A stretch of 64,000 nt of DNA. Source: Triglochin maritima. Lineage: Eukaryota; Streptophyta; Magnoliopsida; Alismatales; Juncaginaceae. How positions within the stretch are numbered: the stretch's first letter is position 1; every line of letters starts with the position of its first letter. Of this stretch, positions 56,628 to 64,000 are shown piece by piece. A program made the translations under genes and the position numbers. The DNA lies in contig OY821772.1 in the NCBI GenBank assembly GCA_963682175.1, forward strand, positions 20,886,743 through 20,950,742, in the 5' to 3' direction. Below the pieces are notes generated by a model. It was given only the letters and a program-made list of their open reading frames with translations, had not been told where the DNA came from and did no database searches.

Positions 56628-58340
56628 GTTTCTGCCGAACAACACGATGCGTTTTGGGATTTTTACAGCTCGTTCATCTTGATTCAATCCTACCGTCTAA
56701 CAAGTTTGGTTGTCCCGTCTTAACTTGTAACATGTTCTTATGAGATGTTCAAACCCGTTTGTCTTGATTCATTCCAAAGAAGTAACATGTTTGTTTGTCC
56801 AGTCTTAGTGTAGCAAGTTCACTTGACCAATTAAATTGAACAATGTATAGTCGGTATGAAGTCATTCACAATTGGATATGTTGTCGATTAAGTTGTCTCT
56901 TGTTGGACAAGTTGTTTCATGTCCTAGAGAGAAATAATTTTTTAAGTTGTTAGTTAACTCAAAACGACCCCGCTCGTTTGGTGGAACGACCCAAGTCGTT
57001 TCGACCGAACGAGTCAGCCGTTTTGGACCAAACAAGCCAGCTTCTTAGACCGGGGGGGGGGGGCAGATTTGCGTCCCAAACCGTCCAAAGTGGGACAGAC
57101 TCGCGGGACACGTGCGTCCGAACCCTTCTGTCTGGAACAAGGACCCAGCATGTTTGGAACAAACGAGCCAGCTACTTTGGTCGACCTCGCTGGTATGCTT
57201 GGACATAATTGTTCAAAATGATGGGCCAGGTAGTCTGTGGCAACAGGTCAGCTTGTTTGGTCCAAATCGGTGATGATCCAAACCCAACGGAAGATAAAAT
57301 AAATAAAATCACAAAGTGTTCGAAAAATCAAGAGATAAAATAAAAAAGAGACTAAAATAAAACCTACATAATGGAAATTGATCTTAGTACCACGGTGTGC
57401 TAGGTAGCATGGTTGGAGTGAGTTGTCTCGACTAAGTTGTCTCGTGTCGGACAAGTCATTTCATGTGTAAGGGAGTTGAACATTTTTTATTTTTCAATCC
57501 ACGCAAGATGATACATAAGTCAAAATGATCCACCTCGTTTGGTCGAAGGACCCAGGACACCTAACACTTGCGTCCCGAGCAAGACAGACACGTCCATATA
57601 CGGGACGTAGTAGTCCTACGCGGGAAGAGTGCATCCCGAGCGTGACCACATCATCCCTTTTCAGGACATCCTCGTACCTAGAGATGTCAAAATGAACTGG
57701 CTCGTTTGACTGAATGACCCAGGTCATTTCTACTGTACGATGAGGTTCGTTTTCTGATTTTTTTGATAACTCGTTTATCTTGATTCAAACCTACCGTCTA
57801 ACAAGTTTGGTTGTCCTGTCTTAACTTGTAACAAGTTCTCATGTGATGCTTCAACCCGTTTGTCTTGATTCAATCCTACCACGTAACATGTTTGTTTGTC
57901 TCATCTCAATGTAACAAGTTCACTTGACCAATTCCATTGATCTACATATAATCGGTCTAACGTCATTTGGAATTGGATATATTTTGATTAAGTTGTCTCG
58001 TGTGGGATAAGTTATTTCATGTGTTAGAGAGTTGTAATTTTTTTTATTTTTAGAACCACGTAGGATGATTCTTAGGTCAAAATGAACCAACTCGTTTGGT
58101 CGAACAACCCAGGACAATTAACGTTTGCGTCCCGAGCGGGACGTACGCGTCTATATGTGGGACGTAGTTGTCATGGGCGGGAAGGGTGCATCCTGAATGT
58201 GACTATATCGTCCCATTTCGGGACATCCTCGTTCCTAAAGAACTCGAAACGACCTGGCTCGTTTAACCGAATGACCCAGGTCGTTTCTATCGTACGACCC
58301 GACTCGTTTTGCGATTTCTACAGCTCGTTTATCTTGATCA
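56628..58340 (+). repeat. Satellite-like family K, second block
   Basis: Continues the array after S2. Unit markers at 57519 and 58076 give a period of 557 bp. A run of 12 G lies at about 57053-57064. Confidence 0.8.
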
Positions 58341-60519
58341 TGTTGGATTTCGTGTCCCTATGTATGTATATATTTTTAAAATTTTAATACAACATACAAG
58401 ATCGTTATCATATTTTCAACAATTTTTATGTACATTACTTTGTGTTTATTCTAATAACATGCAACCCTACATTTATTAAAATAAACCACAAAGGTAGAAT
58501 CATACCTAAAGGTTCTCTAAAACCTTTTTGAAGATCCGGAGTCGCGTTGCCCGTTGAATCGTCGACGGATTTGCCTCCGAGTGTTCACCAAACTCTAAAC
58601 AAAATTAGAGAGAAAGGAGCTAGCCAATCAATCTCTAACAAGGTTTAAAATCTAGCTAATAACCCCTCTTTGAGCTCCTGAGATTTCTATCTCCTAAACG
58701 CAAAATTACTAACAAATTTTCGTGGTGATTAGAGGAGAGATTAATGAGAGAAAGATTTTTGCAATAGTATTAAACAAGTAGGAGTAGGGGTCCTTTTATA
58801 GTCTCCCAAAACATCCTTATCAAGAGCTATTCTTTAGCCATGATCTCTTGCTTATTCTCTCCTAAAATTAATCTCTAATTTCCACATAAGCACCCACAAA
58901 AAACATTTTAATTAAATCTGGAATTAATCCACCCATGCTTTAATTAATCTCTTAATAATTCAGGCAGAATCGTTCTTGTTCAGTGGACCGAGTATAACTC
59001 GATCAACCGAACCGTTCGGTTATAACACGTGTTCGGCGCACCGGTAGCTAGACGGTCGACCGAATCCGTATGAGAAAAATTCCTTGGAAGAATTCGGACG
59101 AACCACGTCTTTTACTCGGTCGACCGTTGACCCACCAGAATCGCTCCTGGGACATAGTCATCGGATGACCGTGTCACCTTCGGTCTACCGAAAATACTCC
59201 TTCTTGGTTGACCATGCACACTCGGTTAACCGAACCCGATTGTCCACGCACTCCAGACAATTTCGGTCAACCAATTGCGCTTACCCGTTCCCTATTCGGT
59301 TAACCGATCCGAAGATACCCCGGTCGACCGAACCATGAACGGTTCACCGTGTTTGACCCCGATTTTGCCTTTGTCAAATTTTGGATTTATTTTCAACAAA
59401 ATTTGATCTTTTGGGGTTTTCAGCAAATTCACATCTTATATAATATATTATCATATGTAATATTAAATTATTACACCCCATAATATATATACCTCATATG
59501 AATTTATTATGATTCTAAGTATGTCAATTCTCATGACATATTAATTTTAATTAATTCACCACATGTGTCCTATTTTCACATGAAACCCGACACATCATAT
59601 GAACTTAAAATCAAGCCTCTTGTTTCCCAGTTTTGTGGTGTGACCTATAGGAGGATCTAAGCCAAATTGGCAGCGATATTAAACACTTAATATCTCAAAC
59701 TATAAGCGGTATCTAACTACACATTATAGATACCAAATTATCATAGATGTCTTTGTTCCACCCGAACCAAAACACATTCCATTTAGTGATGTAAGTGCAC
59801 CACTTGTGTCTGTCCCTTGCCTCATGATATTAAGAATATATACAAAGTAGAAATGTGTCAAGTTTGTATTATATTCATTTCTTGATCTCTCTAAGCTAAT
59901 TATAACTATGTAACTTAACTCAAGTTACATTGTGCACATTATAATTTTGCTTTATCAAGGGGCCCACTAATATCATCACTCAATTAAGAGGGGCAATGAT
60001 AATCGTTTGACTAGTTATCTTTTCCAGCACAAGTCATGTTCAACCAACTATTGCCTTTATCACTACACTCATTGATAGCTTTTGACAATAATCAAATTAA
60101 GCACTTCTTGAGTGAAAAGACATAAGTCTCATATCTTAGGATCCAAGACACAGTAAAAACATTAATGACACGAAACACAATTCCATAATATTTTACTTGT
60201 TAGGTCTATTCAACATATAAAAGTAATTTTTTCCTCTTTTATATACTCGTGTCGTCAATTATTTGTAGAGCTACAACAATCGATGACCAACACGACAATC
60301 TTATCTCGGTAATTAATGTTCCATGTTAATTACCATGATTGTGAATAACTTTTGATTTATGTAAACCATTATCTTTTAGAGCTCTACAGTTAAGGACCAA
60401 GCGCCTCTTCCTTAATACTTTCAAAAGACGAATACCATAATCAAGGAACAAAATGCTTGCACATTCAATTCATAATAATTAACATATAAAAGAAAAACTT
60501 TTAGAACACATTCCTTTCA
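58341..60519 (+). mobile_element. Insertion S3, LTR-like, target duplication GATCA
   Basis: 2179 bp, TGTTGGATTTCGTGTCCC to ACATTCCTTTCA, flanked by GATCA at 58336-58340 and 60520-60524. TG..CA ends and a 5-bp duplication fit a solo LTR; its family is different from S1 and S6. It contains three perfect CGGTCGACCG copies (59053, 59117, 59320) plus variants such as CGGTTAACCG and CGGTCTACCG. The right half (59400-60510) is AT-rich. Confidence 0.8.
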
Positions 60520-61825
60520 GATCAATCCTACCGTCTAACTAGTTTGGTTGGCTTGTCTTAACTTGTAACAAGTTGTCATCACAGTTCTCATGTGATGTTT
60601 CAAACCCGTTTGTCTTGATTCAATCCTACCACATAACATGTTTGTTTGTCCTGTCTCAATGTAACAAGTTCACTTGACCAATTCCATGGATCTACGTATA
60701 ATGGGTCTACCGTCATTTGCAATTGGATTTGTTGTCGATTCATTTGTCTCGTGTCGACAAGTTGTTTCTTGTGTAAGAAAGTTATAAACTTTTTATTTTT
60801 AAAACCACGTACATTGACAATTAAGTCAAAATGATCCAGCTCGTTCGGTCGAACGACGCCAGACACTTAACACTTGCGTCCCGAGCATGACATATGTGTC
60901 CATATGCGGGACGTAGTAGTCCTACACGGGAAGGATGCGTCTCGAGCATGACTAGATCCTCCTTTCTCGGGATAACCTCGTCTCTAGAGAAGTCGAAACT
61001 ACCTAGCTCGTTTGACCAAACGACCCAACTCGTTTCATGAATTTTATAGCTCGTTTAGCTTGATTCAATCGAACTGTCTAACAAGTTTGGTTGTCCCATC
61101 TTAACTTGTAACATGTTTTCATGTGATGTTTTGAAACTCGTTTGTTTTGATTCAACCCAAACATGTAACATGTTTGTTTGCCCTGTCTCGATGTAGCAAG
61201 TTCACTTGACCAATTAAATTTGAGACTTGCGGGACACCTGCGTCCCGAACCAGCTTGTTTGGAACAATGACTCAGCTTGTTAGGACCAAACGAGTCAGCT
61301 TCTTTGGTCGACTTGACCAGTATGTTGGGATAAAATGAGCAAACTTGTTCGAAACGATGAGCCAGCTAGTCTGTGGCAATGGGTCAGCCTGTTTGGACCA
61401 AATCAGTGATGACATATCCAAACCCAATGGAAGATAACCGAAAGTAAATCACGAAATGGTCTAAAAATCAATAGATAAAACCAAAAAAGAGACACAAATA
61501 AAACTTACATGATGGAAATCGATCTTAATATACGGTGTGTTAGGTAGGATGGTTGGAGTGATGTGTCTCAATTCATTTGTCTCATGTTGGACAAGTTGTT
61601 TCATGTGTAAGTGAGAGTTCTCTCATATAATTGCTCTAATGTAATTTGCAATTGGATATGTTGTTGATTAAGTTGTCTCATTGGACAGGTTGTTGCATAC
61701 ATTAGAGAGTAGTAATTTTTCCTTTTAAAACCACACAAGATGTTAATCAAGTCAAAATGATCCAACTCGTTCGGTCGAATGACCCATGTCACTTAAAAGA
61801 TGCGTCCCGAGCGGAAGAGACGCGT
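60520..61825 (+). repeat. Satellite-like family K, third block
   Basis: Unit markers at 60825 and 61751 are 926 bp apart: a fused unit in which one type passes into the other near 61220. Once S3 is removed, the distance from 58076 to 60825 is about 565 bp, consistent with the period. Confidence 0.75.
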
Positions 61826-63381
61826 TGATTGATCGTTTTATATTAACCGCAAGTGCATGGCCGTGTTGAAGCGGTGGCAAATACGGGTCGTCCACTGGGA
61901 GGTGTGTCGACGTTTGGTTTGTGCGAAGGCGAGTGGTAAAGAAAGGAAAGAAAGGTTGATTACACTAAACTACACTAAGATGCAAAAGGAAATGAAAGAT
62001 AAGCAATAAAACTAAACCCCAAAGGGGGTAGAGAAATAATGTGAACATAAAGAAGTGTGTGTGTGTGTGTGTGTTCATTAAGCTTCTCATAATATGTAGT
62101 GCATGAAATCATAAAACTAAATCCAACTTTGCCTGCACATGAATTAAGATTAGATCACATCATTAAAACATACAAAACAATAAGTGGAATGAAGGTAAAT
62201 GAACTCAAGTATAAAGACTAGACCTTACTATGCCTCCACATGAATTAAGATAAGACTATATCATTAAAACATACAAGACATTAACCAAGGTAAAGGCGAC
62301 AAGAGTACATACACTACAAATTGTGTTTCCAATATTAATTCCATCCATATCCTAACCTTATCATTCCCCATAAAATAGGTCCACTAATCAAAGCATAGGC
62401 TAAGCTTCATTCAAGAGCATTAGCATATCAAAGATAAGAGTGGAAACCCATTAGATGGTTATGGAAATCATATAAAGCTCATGGGATTAAGATAACACAC
62501 GCTTAATACACTACATGATTATATCACATATTTCTCCACCCCCAACTGGGGATGGATCTACTCACTACTCATTACACTAACTACATTAACAAAATGAAAC
62601 ATAATACTGAAATTAAATTAATCTAAGCAAGAAATATTAAAGTGACTAAAAGAACATGAGACTAAAGAAACATGCAAGACATGTAAATTGAAATTAACTA
62701 AGCAATGTAAAAACTAAAGCAAACAACAATTTACTACAAAACTTCTATTATTACTCACTCCAAATTACAAGCAGCCCTTCCTCCACCAGAGTTTTGCTTC
62801 AAGGCTTCACTCTTAGTAGGGAAGAAGGCCACCAAGAGAGATGTCTACAATGGAAGGTGAAGAGTTCTATTTATAGGCATGGAAAAAGCTAATCCGGGAC
62901 AATCCCCCGATGTGGGACTAAACAAATATCAGAAATAGAATAAACACACTCTAATACATATGCGCGCCAAAGATTAGCGGATCCGGAGCTAAACAGACCA
63001 CCAATTGGCGGTCTATTAGTTCTAAATAGGGCTCATTTTGTTGTAGGCTTGTCTTGATGTATTTGTTGGTCTTGGATGCATCTACTTCGCTTGTTGGAGC
63101 TCCGACCCGAATAGAATTGCCAAAATACTCCCGATGATGGTGTGGAGTTTTCTGTTTTGCTCTTTGGTCCATCGGTCTTACGTTCAGGTCCTTCTCCCTT
63201 GCATCTTAGTCCCCAGGTCTCACAATTAAGTCCTTTTTCCCTGCTTTTGGGTCCTTTCATGCTTCATCTCTTCAAACCTATTTATTTATGAAATTCAAAC
63301 ATAAAACTCGTCACGTAGCATTGCTTAGGTGTAAGATAATGGATATAAGATACAAATATAAGCATGAAATGATGTCAATCA
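61826..63381 (-). mobile_element. Solo LTR S4, Athila-like, near-perfect target duplication CGCGT/CGTGT
   Basis: 1556 bp, TGATTGACATC at 63381 to ACGATCAATCA at 61826 on the minus strand: the B subfamily of LTRs, without the extra duplication. TATAAATA at 62868-62875 (minus). The palindrome at 62996-63013 has one changed base and ends 368 bp from the LTR start. The five flanking bases differ by one C/T change. Confidence 0.85.
62996..63013. promoter_or_regulatory. Palindrome in the U3 of solo LTR S4
   Basis: GACCACCAATTGGCGGTC, one mismatch from the perfect palindrome, same position as in LTRs A, B, C and H. Confidence 0.65.
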
Positions 63382-63521
63382 CGTGTCCATATGCGAGACA
63401 TAATTGTCCTACGCCGGGCAGGTGCGTCCCAAGAAGGGTTCATGGGACAAACCAATTTTTTACACGAACACAACGAATCAAGATTGAGTTTCAAAAATCA
63501 CCAAACAAGCTGGGTTGTTCC
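63382..63521 (+). repeat. Satellite-like family K, last visible piece
   Basis: CGTGTCCATATGCGAGAC continues the unit interrupted at 61825, then departs into shorter sequence before the next LTR. Confidence 0.6.
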
Positions 63522-64000
63522 TGTTGGCCTTTTGGCCTTAATCTATGTTTTGATGATTTAATCAACCTAATCTTAATTGTGATCATGTAGAGTAGCACAC
63601 ATATTGCATTGCATATATATTGTTATGTGTTAACTTCTATAGGTGATCAAGACTCAAGAAAGAAAGGATTCAAGTCAAGACATGTAATCAAGCTCTATTG
63701 ACGACATGTAATTTGCATTTCTTTGAGTCTTGGGAACATTGTGTAAATTGAGCATACTTGAGATAAAACCTACTCAAACACACACTAGGTTCCTTATAGA
63801 AGTCACACACAAAATTTCATATCATTTGGACTTCAATAGATCACCCAAACTTAGACTGAAAAACACCAAACCTTAACCTGAACTGTCTGCCCACAGTCGG
63901 TCGACTGAAACAAACCGTTCGGTCGACCGAGTGATCATATATATTGTTAGTGTTTTACTACCCAAGTTCGTTCGAGCTTCCAGACATTTTCAGTCGACCG
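63522..64000 (+). mobile_element. LTR S5, same family as S1 and S2, cut by the right edge
   Basis: Begins TGTTGGCCTTTTGG and follows S1 closely for 479 bp, up to the beginning of the CGGTCGACCG array (perfect copy near 63922). Whether it is solo or part of an element cannot be seen. Confidence 0.85.

Overview
This window is nuclear DNA of a flowering plant, very probably a eudicot with a large, transposon-rich genome. The evidence is one spliced plant-type purple acid phosphatase gene with GT-AG introns, Athila-lineage Ty3 retrotransposons with tRNA-Asp-type primer sites, solo LTRs with 5-bp target duplications, an L1-type LINE tail and a Mutator-like FAR1/ULP gene pair. The species cannot be named from the sequence. 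No tRNA gene, rRNA gene, CRISPR array or bacterial feature was seen.

1-25868 is a nest of four Athila-like elements. Element A (minus strand, 1-3875, running off the left edge) sits in the 5' LTR of element B (3876-14136). B sits in the gag of element C (C resumes at 14137 and ends at 23398). C sits in element D (23399-25868). B also carries a solo LTR (6986-8506). C is the only one with reverse transcriptase, RNase H and integrase, and it is broken in many places. B and D have gag and protease only, followed by a shared ORF of unknown function.

25869-34460 holds a 5'-truncated LINE tail (minus), an unclassified LTR-like stretch, element F (27475-31552, minus; both LTRs, but internally deleted to a protease remnant), a diverged LTR fragment and a solo LTR (32893-34460, TSD GTCAG).

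34466-36420 is a degenerate GC-dyad repeat (family J). It ends just upstream of the only gene that looks intact: a five-exon purple acid phosphatase (36699-42765, 441 codons), whose second intron carries a palindrome-rich insertion. After it come a 2.2-kb solo LTR (43876-46032, TSD TCACT), one orphan last exon on the minus strand (46935-47140) and a decayed Mutator-like locus (47814-53768): a FAR1-type transposase on plus, a convergent Ulp1/C48 protease on minus, and three arrays of a 21-bp minisatellite lying in introns or gaps of those genes.

53770-63521 is a tandem satellite of about 550 bp (family K, the inverted counterpart of J), split by three solo LTRs with identifiable target duplications (55112-56627, 58341-60519, 61826-63381). 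A further LTR starts at 63522 and runs off the right edge.

The strongest unexplained signal is regulatory. Several LTR families carry their own GC-rich palindrome in pairs set about two or three DNA helical turns apart. In the Athila-like families the pairs recur at fixed places: about 370 bp into the LTR, upstream of the TATA box, and again about 150-175 bp after the primer-binding site. A second palindrome, CGGTCGACCG, is amplified in several otherwise unlike LTRs.
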